From Maricaulis maris (lineage in GTDB: Bacteria; Pseudomonadota; Alphaproteobacteria; Caulobacterales; Maricaulaceae), in assembly GCF_036322705.1 (NCBI RefSeq), contig NZ_AP027270.1, forward strand, positions 186,001 through 250,000: a stretch of DNA of 64,000 bases, written 5' to 3'. This document shows, in pieces, positions 34,756 to 43,916 of the stretch. Position 1 is the first letter of the stretch. Every line of letters starts with the position of its first letter. Under the pieces are notes generated by a model. It was not told the DNA's origin and did no database searches. It worked only from the letters and a program-made list of their open reading frames with translations. Made by a program: the position numbers and the translations under genes.

Positions 34756-36627
34756 ATGATGAATTCGGCGAAATCCTTTGCGCCCCTGTTCCGGGTCGAC
34801 GCCAGTCTGGGCCAGTCCCTGCAGGAGCAGATCCGGCGGCGGGTGATTGAGGCGATTGCGGCCGACATTTTTCCGCCGGGGCGCAAATTGCCGTCATCGC
34901 GCAAGCTGGCGAATGTGCTCGGCGTGTCGCGCAATACGGTCTTCCTCGCCTATCAGCAATTGATCGCCGAGGGGCATCTGGAAGCGCGCGAACGCTCGGG
35001 GATTTTCATTGCCGAGACCACCGCGCCGGGCCGCGGCATGGTGCGGGTGGCGGGGCGCGAGACCGGGCATGACAAGGTCGAGGCGGTGCGTTTCCTGCGC
35101 GGCGTGCGGCCGCATTCCCAGAGCTATAAATGCCCGCCGAACTGGCAGAAATACCGCTTCCCCTTCATTGAGGGTCGCTACGACAAAACCCTCTTCCCGA
35201 CGGCCGAATGGCGCGAGGCGAGCCGGCTGGCGCTCGCTGTCAATGAGGTCGAGGAATGGTCGCTCGATAATGGCGAAGTCGATGATCCCGCCCTGATCGA
35301 GGAGATCCGCACGAAGCTCCTGCCCCGGCGCGGCATACGCGCCGGATCGGATGAATTGCTGGTGACGGTGGGCGAGCAGCAGGCCTTCTTCCTGGTGGCC
35401 CAGCTCTTTGCCGATGCCAAGGCGCGCATCTGCCTGGAGGAGCCTGGCCTGCCCGATCTGCGCGAGCTCTTCTCCATGTATGGCGCCCGCCTGCAGCATC
35501 AGCCGGTTGATGATGAGGGCCTCGTCGTCGATGCGCGGCTGCGCGGCAGTGATCTGGTCTATGTCTCGCCGAGCCGTCAGCGGCCGACCGGGGTGACGAT
35601 GTCGATGGAGCGGCGGCGCGCCTTGCTCGAAGCGGCCGCGGCCGAGGATTTCCTCATAATCGAAGATGATTTCGAGTGCGAAATGAATTATCTCGGCGAC
35701 GCACTGCCGGCCCTGCGCAGCCTCGATGAAGAGGGCCGGGTCATCTATATCGCCAGCCTCTCCAAGGTGCTGGCGCCGGGGGTGCGGCTCGGCTTCATGG
35801 TCGCACCGGCCAAGATTATCAATGAGGCGCGGCGCTTGCGCGATCTCACCACGCGCCGGCCCTCTCCGAACAATCAGCGCGCTGCCGCCTTCTTCCTGTC
35901 GCTTGGCCATTATGACGCCATGCTGCGGCGCCTGCGCCGGGTCAGCGAAGAGCGTTTGATCGCCCTGCGCGATGCGCTGAACCACTACCGGCCCTCCTCG
36001 ATCGCTATCGCTCCGGTCGAGGGCGGCACCACTTACTGGGTGCGCGGTCCGGACAATCTGGATGCCCGCGTGCTCATCCGTGCGGCGGAGGCGCGGGGCA
36101 TATTGATCGAGCCCGCCGATGACTGGTTTGTGCTTCCTGATGGTCCCAAGAACATGTTCCGTCTTGGCGTGACAGGGCTGCCAGCGGCGGAAATCCGCGC
36201 TGGAATCGAAACACTCTCCCAGGTCATGCGCGAGCTGGACCACGCTGATCCGGCCATGACTCCGGCGGCAGAGGAGGGCTGGCTCGCGGCAGAGGACATC
36301 CGCGCCATGATGAGCCCGGCGACCCTCCTCTACAAAACCGTCTATGGCGAGCCCTGCACGATCATTCTTGCAGCGGACGGTAGTATGAGCGGCCGCTCCG
36401 GCTATGGCGGCGAGGATCAGGATAGCGGCCGCTGGTGGATCGAAGGCGACAAATGGTACCGGCAATGGCGCAATTGGGCGTTCGGTGAAGCGCTGGGCTT
36501 CCACATCCGGATAGACGGCGACCGCCTGTCCTGGCTGGACGATCAGGGCCGGGCTGTCGATGGGGCCGTGCTGAGCCGGGAGCCGCGCGACACCCCGATC
36601 CAAACTGGTCCAAAGACAAAGACCTGA
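34756..36627 (+). CDS. MocR/GabR-type PLP-dependent regulator with extra C-terminal domain
   Basis: A 623-residue protein. The N-terminal GntR winged helix (LQEQIRRRVIEAIAADIFPPG, then LPSSRKLANVLGVSRNTVFLAYQQL) is joined to a fold-type-I aminotransferase-like domain with the PLP lysine in SLSKVLAPGVRLG (Lys337). Normal MocR proteins end near residue 495; this one continues for ~130 residues with a beta-rich module (GRWWIEGDKWYRQWRNWAFGE, then RIDGDRLSWLDDQGR). GabR-type proteins sense GABA-PLP adducts and activate gabTD, which fits the gabD/gabT-like genes in this module. ATG at 34756 or 34759; a TTG at 34744 is less likely. Confidence 0.88.
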   Translation: MMNSAKSFAPLFRVDASLGQSLQEQIRRRVIEAIAADIFPPGRKLPSSRKLANVLGVSRNTVFLAYQQLIAEGHLEARERSGIFIAETTAPGRGMVRVAGRETGHDKVEAVRFLRGVRPHSQSYKCPPNWQKYRFPFIEGRYDKTLFPTAEWREASRLALAVNEVEEWSLDNGEVDDPALIEEIRTKLLPRRGIRAGSDELLVTVGEQQAFFLVAQLFADAKARICLEEPGLPDLRELFSMYGARLQHQPVDDEGLVVDARLRGSDLVYVSPSRQRPTGVTMSMERRRALLEAAAAEDFLIIEDDFECEMNYLGDALPALRSLDEEGRVIYIASLSKVLAPGVRLGFMVAPAKIINEARRLRDLTTRRPSPNNQRAAAFFLSLGHYDAMLRRLRRVSEERLIALRDALNHYRPSSIAIAPVEGGTTYWVRGPDNLDARVLIRAAEARGILIEPADDWFVLPDGPKNMFRLGVTGLPAAEIRAGIETLSQVMRELDHADPAMTPAAEEGWLAAEDIRAMMSPATLLYKTVYGEPCTIILAADGSMSGRSGYGGEDQDSGRWWIEGDKWYRQWRNWAFGEALGFHIRIDGDRLSWLDDQGRAVDGAVLSREPRDTPIQTGPKTKT

Positions 36628-36664
36628 TTCCCCAAAACTGGCACCATAGATCGTCCTGATCTGG
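36602..36664 (+). promoter_or_regulatory. Putative MocR operator upstream of the amidohydrolase
   Basis: AAACTGG at 36602-36608 and 36635-36641 are 33 bases apart, followed 23 bases later by GATCTGG (36658-36664). The same three elements with the same spacings recur before the dehydrogenase gene. The first copy lies inside the end of the MocR gene. Confidence 0.6.
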
Positions 36665-36761
36665 TTCTAAGCCAGCCGGGTTCACCCTGCCATGGTTTGA
36701 ACAAGGCAGGAAGTGCGCACGTTCGGGCGCACTGCCAGCCAGCGCAATCAGGGATGAATTC

Positions 36762-37682
36762 ATGTCTTTACTGGCGATCGCCACCCTTCAGCTCGACGTC
36801 GCCCTTTCGGACAATCTCGAGCTTGTCGAGCGCGAGGTCCGTTCGATCGCCAGGCGCTTTCCCTGGGTGATGATGGTGGCCATCGGCGAGTTGGCGATCC
36901 ATGGCGCCGGCCTCGACAAGGCAGAGCCGGCAGGCGGGCCGACCGAGCGCCGGCTACAGGATCTGGCGCGTGAAACCGGTCTCTGGCTGATCCCCGGCTC
37001 GCTCTATGAGCGCCGTGCCAGCAAAATCTACAACATGACCCCGGTCATTGATCCGCGCGGCGAAATCATTGCCCGTTATGACAAGCTGTTTCCCTTCCTG
37101 CCCTACGAGCAGGGGGTTGAATCGGGGACTGGCTATGTCGTCTTCGAACTTCCCGGCATTGGCAGCGTCGGCATCGCGATCTGCTACGACATGTGGTTCC
37201 CGGAGGCGATCCGCACGCTGTGCGCCATGGGTGCCGAAGTCATTATCCTTCCGACCATGACCAATACGGTCGATCGCGATGTGGAACTGGCAATCGCCCG
37301 CGCCAATGCGGCGATCAACCAGTGCTATTTCGTCGATATCAACGTGGCCGGCCAGCAGGGCAATGGCCGCTCGGTGGTCTACGGGCCCGGCGGTGAATTG
37401 CTTCACGAGGCCGGGACCGGCCGCGAGGTGATGGCGTTCGAGCTGGACCTGGAACAGGTCCGCCGTGTGCGCGAGCGCGGCTGGAATGGCCTCGGCCAGG
37501 TTCTCAAGAGTTTCCGCGACGCGCCGGCAATGTTTCCGATGCACGCCGATCCAGCGCTGCGCCAGACCGGCATGCCCGGGCTGGGGCCGCTGACCATGCC
37601 GCAAAGACTGGACGAGGGGTTTGCCGGTGACGGCAAGGGGGAGGGCCGGGCGTCAAAGCCCCGGCTTTCAGTCATCGAGTAA
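36762..37682 (+). CDS. Nitrilase-superfamily amidohydrolase
   Basis: A 306-residue cytoplasmic carbon-nitrogen hydrolase. The catalytic triad is Glu43 (IGELAIHG), Lys108 (RYDKLFPF) and Cys141 (AICYDMWFPE). Related enzymes cleave omega-amides, N-carbamoyl amines or aliphatic amides. Its place between a GabR-like regulator and gabD/gabT-type genes suggests it releases an omega-amino acid or its precursor acid from an amide. GGGATG-type ribosome binding site is weak. It probably starts the operon that runs to the MFS gene. Confidence 0.85.
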   Translation: MSLLAIATLQLDVALSDNLELVEREVRSIARRFPWVMMVAIGELAIHGAGLDKAEPAGGPTERRLQDLARETGLWLIPGSLYERRASKIYNMTPVIDPRGEIIARYDKLFPFLPYEQGVESGTGYVVFELPGIGSVGIAICYDMWFPEAIRTLCAMGAEVIILPTMTNTVDRDVELAIARANAAINQCYFVDINVAGQQGNGRSVVYGPGGELLHEAGTGREVMAFELDLEQVRRVRERGWNGLGQVLKSFRDAPAMFPMHADPALRQTGMPGLGPLTMPQRLDEGFAGDGKGEGRASKPRLSVIE

Positions 37683-37747
37683 AGGGGACCGGCCTGGACC
37701 GGATCGAGTAATGGGGCCCGCAGCAACGGGTTATAGAGGGTGATGTT

Positions 37748-40135
37748 ATGAGAAAATATGCACAGAAGTCCACAAGCCGGTCGACAGTTATGGCCGTGCT
37801 GTTGGGGACGACAGCCCTGGCGTCGGGCGCCTGCATTCCGGCCTATGCCCAGGATGATCAAGCCGACAGCCGCCGCGAGGTCATCACTGTGACAGCGACG
37901 CGGCGCGATGAGAGCGTCTCCGACGTTCCCTACAATATTTCCGCTGTAGGCGGCGCTGACATCGAGCGCGGCAATATTCTGGATGAGGCCGAACTCCTGC
38001 GCTCCATCCCCGGCGTTGCTGTGGTTGATCGCGGCGCCCGCAATTCAGGCACGCTGAACGCCGCCCGCATCCGTGGCCTGGCTGTCGATGGCAACGGCCT
38101 GGGTGATTACGCGGTCTCGTCGGTCGCCTCTGTGTCGACCTATATCAATGACACGCCGGTCTTTGCCGGCTTCACGCTGCGCGATCTGGACCGCGTTGAA
38201 GTCCTGCGCGGCCCGCAAGGCACGCTCTACGGCTCCGGCTCGCTGGGCGGCACCGTCCGCTATATCACCCGCGACCCCGATTTCGGCGAAGTGAACGGTT
38301 ATATCAGTGGCTCGACCTCGAATGTCGAGGGTTCCGAGGACTGGGGCTACGGTCTCGACGGTGTTCTCAACCTGCCGCTGGGCGAGCACGCTGCGCTGCG
38401 TCTGGTCGGCAGTTTCGGCGATTATCCGGGCATCACAGATTATGTGAACGTCTACGACCTCGACGCCAATGGCGCGCCGGTTGCGCCGAATGGCATTCTC
38501 GATCCGGCTGCCTCCTACCACTCGGTGGTCGATGCTGACACGGTTGAGACCTGGATGGGCCGCGCGACCTTCCTGTGGGAGCCGACGGATACCTTCTCGC
38601 TGCGTCTCGTGCATGCGCGCCAATCCGATGAGGTCGGCGGACGCCGGCAGCAGACCGTCGGTGTAGACGGCTATGGCAATGCCTATGGCGATTACGAGAA
38701 CGGCTCGATCCAGCTGGAACCGTCTTCGCGCGATATCAATATGACCTCGCTTGAATTGGAGATGGATCTCGGTTTCGCGACCCTGACGTCATCGACCTCG
38801 CACTATGATCACAACGGCGACAGCACGAGCGAGAATACCGGCTTCTACGCCCAAGCCGGCTGGCTCGGATTCTACTATAATTACCCGCGCCCGATGGCCT
38901 CTGCCGTCCGCACCTATGCCGATGAAGCTGTGGTCCAGGAAGTCCGCCTGGTCACAGATGATGGCGGCAATTTCGACTACGTCGTGGGTGCCTTCTATCG
39001 CCAGCAACAAATCGAGTCGACGCAAGGCAGCTATCTGCGCGGCTTCAAGGCGTGGTGGGATGCCCTCCTGCCTTTCGCGGCCGGCGCTGTTTCCGGTGAC
39101 CAGGACTGGGCCTATCGCCGGACCGAGAATTTCACCGAGACGGCCCTGTTTGGCGAGCTGACCTGGCATGCCAGCGACGATCTCGATCTGACCTTCGGTG
39201 CCCGCTATTTCGACAACGAGTCAGACAATGACACCTTCATGGCGCTGCCGCTGTGGACGGGTCTCTATCCGGACGTGAATGCCCAATTCTCCTCGGCCGA
39301 AGACGATGTCCTGTTCAAGTTCAACATGGCCTGGCGCTTCTCCGACGAGGACATGCTCTATGGCACGATTTCCGAAGGCTATCGCCGTGGCGGCTCGAAT
39401 GCGGTTCCGTTGACGGGCTTCTATGCCGAGGATCCACGCTGGCAGCTCTACACCTCCGACTCCGTGGTCAATTACGAGATCGGCTTCAAGGGTGATCGCG
39501 GCGATTTCCGCTATGATGTCAGCGTCTTCTATGTCGACTGGGCCGACCCGCAATTCAATACGGCCTCCACCAATTGGGGGTTCTTCGCGGTGCAGAATGG
39601 CAGCGAAGCCAGCTCGATGGGCCTGGAGGCTTCGATCGACGGCTTCATCGGCGATGATTGGCACTACTCGCTGGGCTATGCCTATATCAATGCCGAGCTC
39701 GGGGCGGATTTCTACGCGCCCGATCGCCCGGCACCGGCGACCCCCATCGCGCTCGACGGTGCCATGCTGCCGGGTACGCCGGAGCACCAGCTCAACTGGT
39801 CGCTCGATTATACGACGCAGGTGAATAACTGGTCTTCCTTCACCCGGCTGGATGGTTACTACCAGTCTGAAACCACCAATGCCGTCACCACCTCGCCAAC
39901 CTTCAATGTCCCGCTGGACGGGTTTGCGATCTGGAATCTGACCACCACCTTCTCGCGTGATGCGCTCGACCTGTCCTTCTGGGTCAAGAACATCACCAAT
40001 GAGGAAGGCGTCACTGGCGTATTCACCGAAGCCTATATGGGCACCGCCCCGGGTGAGGGTTATTACGGCAATGGCAACAAGCAGATGATTTCCCTGCCCA
40101 GAACCATTGGCGCGACGCTGCGCTATAATTTCTGA
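37748..40135 (+). CDS. TonB-dependent receptor (island 1)
   Basis: A 795-residue outer-membrane receptor with a signal peptide ending AYA, a TonB-box-like REVITVTATRRDE, the plug (DLDRVEVLRGPQGTLYGSGSL then GGTVRYITRDPDFG) and a 22-strand barrel ending in the C-terminal aromatic signature (TIGATLRYNF). It should import a substrate too large or scarce for porins. The TPR-sulfotransferase, secreted hydrolase and MFS transporter follow closely, so the ligand is likely the compound processed by this operon rather than iron. Confidence 0.93.
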   Translation: MRKYAQKSTSRSTVMAVLLGTTALASGACIPAYAQDDQADSRREVITVTATRRDESVSDVPYNISAVGGADIERGNILDEAELLRSIPGVAVVDRGARNSGTLNAARIRGLAVDGNGLGDYAVSSVASVSTYINDTPVFAGFTLRDLDRVEVLRGPQGTLYGSGSLGGTVRYITRDPDFGEVNGYISGSTSNVEGSEDWGYGLDGVLNLPLGEHAALRLVGSFGDYPGITDYVNVYDLDANGAPVAPNGILDPAASYHSVVDADTVETWMGRATFLWEPTDTFSLRLVHARQSDEVGGRRQQTVGVDGYGNAYGDYENGSIQLEPSSRDINMTSLELEMDLGFATLTSSTSHYDHNGDSTSENTGFYAQAGWLGFYYNYPRPMASAVRTYADEAVVQEVRLVTDDGGNFDYVVGAFYRQQQIESTQGSYLRGFKAWWDALLPFAAGAVSGDQDWAYRRTENFTETALFGELTWHASDDLDLTFGARYFDNESDNDTFMALPLWTGLYPDVNAQFSSAEDDVLFKFNMAWRFSDEDMLYGTISEGYRRGGSNAVPLTGFYAEDPRWQLYTSDSVVNYEIGFKGDRGDFRYDVSVFYVDWADPQFNTASTNWGFFAVQNGSEASSMGLEASIDGFIGDDWHYSLGYAYINAELGADFYAPDRPAPATPIALDGAMLPGTPEHQLNWSLDYTTQVNNWSSFTRLDGYYQSETTNAVTTSPTFNVPLDGFAIWNLTTTFSRDALDLSFWVKNITNEEGVTGVFTEAYMGTAPGEGYYGNGNKQMISLPRTIGATLRYNF

Positions 40136-40152
40136 TCGGATAGGATGACAGG

Positions 40153-41754
40153 GTGGCCGTCCGAGTCGGCCACCCTTTCGCCCTTGCCATGGACAGTCTG
40201 ATCGCAAATATCGCCCCCAAGACACGACTGGCCGAGATCGATCAGGCCCTGCGCGCCCGACAGCTCGGACCGGCCCGGACTTTGGTCAAGGCGCTGCTGC
40301 GTGACGAGCCAGGCTGTGTCGATGGCTGGATTGCCGCGGCCCGGCTGGAGCAGATGAGCGGCGATCATGCCGCGATGCGGGGGCGCCTTGCGCGCGCCCT
40401 CCAGCTGGCCCCGGCCTCTCCGCTTGTAAGCTTGCTCGATGTCGAGGCCCTGGTCCATCTCGGCGCGGTCCGCGAGGCCCTGGCCCAGCTGGCGGCAATG
40501 GAGGGTGACGCAGCGGGCGATGCCGCCTGGATGAGCCGGCTCAGCGAGGCCTATACGCAGTGCGGCGCCTTCGAGGCCGCTGAACGATGCGCCCGCGGAG
40601 CGGTGGAGCGCGATCCCGGTAACCCCGCTCTCCGCTATAATTTCGCCTCAAGCCTCATCGCGACCGGAAAGCTCGAAGAATCCGAGCAGGAATTTGATCG
40701 CCTGATCGCGCACGCACCGCATGATTACGACGCCTATTATAACCGCGCGACGCTGCGCAAGCAGACGGAGACAAGCAATCATGTCGCCGAGATCCGGCGC
40801 ATGCTGGCGGCGCCAAAACGCAGCGCGATGGGCGAGGTTCAGCTCAATTACGCGCTCGCCCTGGAGCTGGAAAACCTTGGTCACCATGCGCAGAGCTTTG
40901 AGGCACTGGCGCGTGGCGCCGCGGCGCGGCGGGCAATGATGGCCTATCGCGTCGAGGGTGATCTCGCGACGATGGCGCGTATCGCCGAGGTATTCGATGG
41001 CGCGTTTTTCGCAGCAGAGCGTCCATGCGATGACCGCGACGGTCCTGTCTTCGTGCTGGGCCTGCCGCGGAGCGGAACGACCCTGGTCGATCGCATTCTC
41101 AGCGCCCACCCGCAAATCGAGAGCCTCGGCGAATTGAATGACTGGCCGCTGGCGCTGACAGGACTGGCCCGCGGCGACAGCAAGCAGGACCTTGTATCCC
41201 GGTCCGCCACGCTGGATATGCGCGCGCTCGGCGCGGCCTATCTCGCGCGTGTCACCGGACGCCGCCAGCACCACCGTTTCTTCATCGACAAGACACCGTC
41301 GAATTTCCTCTATATCGGCCTCATCGCAGCCGCCCTGCCCAATGCGCGCGTCATCCATCTGGTCCGCGATCCGATGGACAATGCGCTGGGCATGTACAAG
41401 GCGCTGTTCCGGATGGGCTATCCCTTCTCCTACGATTTCGCCGATCTCGCCCGATACATGCTGGCCAAGGATCGTCTGATGCAGCACTGGCGGACTGTCC
41501 TGCCCGGGCGGGTTCTGGATGTGCGTTATGAGGACATCGTCGCCGACCAGGAGGGGCAGACGCGCCGCCTGCTGGATCATGTCGGCGTCGATTGGGATCC
41601 TGCCTGCCTCGACTTCCACGCCAATGCCAGTCCGACCGCGACCGCGAGCGCGGCGCAGGTTCGCCAGCCGCTCTATGCCGGCGCGGTCGGCCGCTGGCGG
41701 CGCTATGAGCGCGAGCTGGCGCCGCTGGCTGCGATGCTCGGGGTGGTGCCATGA
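40153..41754 (+). CDS. TPR-containing sulfotransferase (island 1)
   Basis: A ~533-residue protein. The N-terminal half is tetratricopeptide-like (LGPARTLVKALLRDEPGCVDG, NPALRYNFASSLIATGKLEES and similar). The C-terminal half is a sulfotransferase: 5'-PAPS loop VFVLGLPRSGTTLVDRIL, FIDKTPSNFLYIGLI and 3'-phosphate motif VIHLVRDPMDNALG. It would transfer sulfate from PAPS to an unknown acceptor, perhaps a protein or envelope glycan. GTG at 40153 or ATG at 40189 may be the start. Its stop overlaps the next gene by 4 bases. Island 2 holds a second one in the same setting. Confidence 0.88.
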   Translation: MAVRVGHPFALAMDSLIANIAPKTRLAEIDQALRARQLGPARTLVKALLRDEPGCVDGWIAAARLEQMSGDHAAMRGRLARALQLAPASPLVSLLDVEALVHLGAVREALAQLAAMEGDAAGDAAWMSRLSEAYTQCGAFEAAERCARGAVERDPGNPALRYNFASSLIATGKLEESEQEFDRLIAHAPHDYDAYYNRATLRKQTETSNHVAEIRRMLAAPKRSAMGEVQLNYALALELENLGHHAQSFEALARGAAARRAMMAYRVEGDLATMARIAEVFDGAFFAAERPCDDRDGPVFVLGLPRSGTTLVDRILSAHPQIESLGELNDWPLALTGLARGDSKQDLVSRSATLDMRALGAAYLARVTGRRQHHRFFIDKTPSNFLYIGLIAAALPNARVIHLVRDPMDNALGMYKALFRMGYPFSYDFADLARYMLAKDRLMQHWRTVLPGRVLDVRYEDIVADQEGQTRRLLDHVGVDWDPACLDFHANASPTATASAAQVRQPLYAGAVGRWRRYERELAPLAAMLGVVP

Positions 41755-43916
41755 TGCGGGCTGCAATCCTCGCTTTGGGCGTGCTGGCGGCCCTGGCCGG
41801 GCCTGCCGTGGCGCAGCCTCTCTTCGCTGATGATTTCCAGGATGGCGATGCGGCGGGCTGGCGCGCCGTTCAGGGACGCGGCGATGTCCGGATCAGCGAA
41901 TATGCCGGAAACTTTTCACTCAGGCTGCAGCGCGATGCCTGGGTTGCGACAGCCGTTGCAATCCCGGCCGGACAGGACATCCGGATCGCGGTCAATTTTG
42001 CGGCCGGCGATCTGGAGGGCAATGATTCCTGCCGTCTCGAGGTGAGTTTTGACGGCCAGAACTGGATCGAGATGGGCCGCGTTGTGGATGGACAGGATGA
42101 TGCCGTGAGCTTGACACCCATCGCCGGTGACATCCCGGCCTCCGATGCCGAGCGCGCCATGCTGGTCCGTCTGCGCGCTGCCGGAAATGCCGCCAATGAT
42201 ACGTGCTGGGCCGACAATGTCCGGGTTTCGGGCCAGGTGCCGGTGACGGCGCTGCCGCAGGAATTGCCTGCCAACGTTCTGCTGGCGGCGGGCCCCCTGG
42301 CGTCTGCCTGGGCGACGGCCGCCTTCGCACCTCCGGTCGCCGCACCGGCCCCGCCAGTGGGCCTCAATGGCCGGCTCACCCTCGCCACCGACCGGCGCGC
42401 CGACCGTTTCTCGATCTTGCACGACGAATTCGACGCCATTTCGCGCGCCGACCGCCTGGATGAATTGCCTGCTTTCGCGGTCGATCTGGTCAGCGATGGC
42501 ACAGACCTCATTCCCGTGCAGCGCGGCCCACAGAAGGCGGATCATCCGGAATGGGAATGGATTTTCCAGCCGGGCCGCATCTGGGACGGTGGCGATGGTG
42601 ACGGCTGGTTGCGCGCGGCCCTGCCGGTAGCGTTGCAGGAGCGCAACGCCAACTGCATCCATAACGGTTTGATGAGTTTCCTCTATCGCGAGGACGGCGC
42701 AGTCTCGCAAGCCGTGCTGCAGATGGGGGCCGAGACGTGCGCCTATCTGAAGTTTGATCTCGTCGCGCGCTTGCCGCTCGGATTCGCCGCGGGCGACGGT
42801 CTCGCCGGCGAGCCGGTGCGTGAGGCCTGGCGTGCCGAGCGCGCCGCCCGCTTGCCGCGAGCCGGGATGAACGATCTGGCTCAGGACTATCCGCAGGTCG
42901 ATATCACCGAGATCGGCTCGACGCTGGAAGTTTCGCCCGAAAACATGACGGCCTATGGCTTCGTCGCCAATGGCCGCCTTTATGCCGGTGCCTGCGATAC
43001 GCGGCAGGGCCCTGATCCCTTTTGTGAGGTCATGCCGCTTCCCTCCTATTCTCTGGCCAAATCCATCGTCGGCGGGATCGGGTTGATGCGGCTTGAGCGG
43101 CTCTATCCCGGGGCACGTCAGGCCCGGATCGCGGACTATGTGCCGCAGTGCACAGCCGCGCGCTGGGGGGACGTGACCTTCGAGCAGGCGCTCGACATGG
43201 CCACCGGCAACTATACCTCGGATGTCTATGACGCCGATGAGAGCGCGCCGCAGCTGTGGGACTTCATGCTGGTCGAGACCCATGCCGACAAGATCGAGCG
43301 GGCCTGCTCGCTGCACCCCCGCCAAGCGGTGCCAGGCACGCGCTGGGTCTATCACACCACCGATACCTACCTGCTGGGCACGGCGATGCAGGCCTATCTG
43401 CGCCAGCAGAGCGGCCACGCCGATGCCGATCTCTATGACGACCTTCTCGTGCCGATCTGGCGCGCCTTGAACCTCTCACAGCTGGTGATGCAGACCCGTC
43501 GTACGCGCGATGCCGAGGCCCAGCCCTTCACCGGTTGGGGCCTGACACTGCAGGCCGATGATCTGGCCCGTATCGCGCTCTTTGTGCAGGCGGGAGGGGT
43601 GATCGAGGGCGAGGCCTGGCTCGATCCCGACCTGCTCGCCTCTGCCCTGCAGCAAGACCCGGCCGATCGCGGCCTGCCGGCCATCGATGACAGCCTGCGC
43701 TACCGGGCCGGCTTCTGGGCCTATAATGCGGGGCCATATCTCGGCTGCGGCCACGACGTCTGGATCCCGTCCATGTCCGGCTATGGCGGGCTCTCTCTCG
43801 CCCTGATGCCCAATGGGCAGGTCTATTTCTACGTCAGCGACGGGCGCGAATTCGCCTGGCGCCGCGCTGCCGCCCAATCCTATGCCATCCAACCTTTCTG
43901 CGAGGCCGTGCCATGA
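41751..43916 (+). CDS. Secreted serine hydrolase of the beta-lactamase/NylB-like family
   Basis: A 721-residue exported protein: signal peptide ending VAQ, an N-terminal beta-sandwich (~25-165, FADDFQDGDAAGWRA) resembling a carbohydrate-binding-like domain, a linker, and a C-terminal class C beta-lactamase-type domain. The nucleophile motif is Ser434-Leu-Ala-Lys437 (PSYSLAKS) and the Tyr534 motif is YHTTDTYLLG. The WGLTLQADDLARIALF segment is typical of 6-aminohexanoate-oligomer hydrolase (NylB) relatives. It likely cleaves an amide or ester in the periplasm. Overlaps (ATGA) with genes on both sides show tight coupling. Confidence 0.82.
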   Translation: MMRAAILALGVLAALAGPAVAQPLFADDFQDGDAAGWRAVQGRGDVRISEYAGNFSLRLQRDAWVATAVAIPAGQDIRIAVNFAAGDLEGNDSCRLEVSFDGQNWIEMGRVVDGQDDAVSLTPIAGDIPASDAERAMLVRLRAAGNAANDTCWADNVRVSGQVPVTALPQELPANVLLAAGPLASAWATAAFAPPVAAPAPPVGLNGRLTLATDRRADRFSILHDEFDAISRADRLDELPAFAVDLVSDGTDLIPVQRGPQKADHPEWEWIFQPGRIWDGGDGDGWLRAALPVALQERNANCIHNGLMSFLYREDGAVSQAVLQMGAETCAYLKFDLVARLPLGFAAGDGLAGEPVREAWRAERAARLPRAGMNDLAQDYPQVDITEIGSTLEVSPENMTAYGFVANGRLYAGACDTRQGPDPFCEVMPLPSYSLAKSIVGGIGLMRLERLYPGARQARIADYVPQCTAARWGDVTFEQALDMATGNYTSDVYDADESAPQLWDFMLVETHADKIERACSLHPRQAVPGTRWVYHTTDTYLLGTAMQAYLRQQSGHADADLYDDLLVPIWRALNLSQLVMQTRRTRDAEAQPFTGWGLTLQADDLARIALFVQAGGVIEGEAWLDPDLLASALQQDPADRGLPAIDDSLRYRAGFWAYNAGPYLGCGHDVWIPSMSGYGGLSLALMPNGQVYFYVSDGREFAWRRAAAQSYAIQPFCEAVP

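Noticed and set aside
34894-36603. 569-codon open frame antisense to the MocR regulator
   Set aside because: Shadow of the regulator's codon pattern; no family resemblance.
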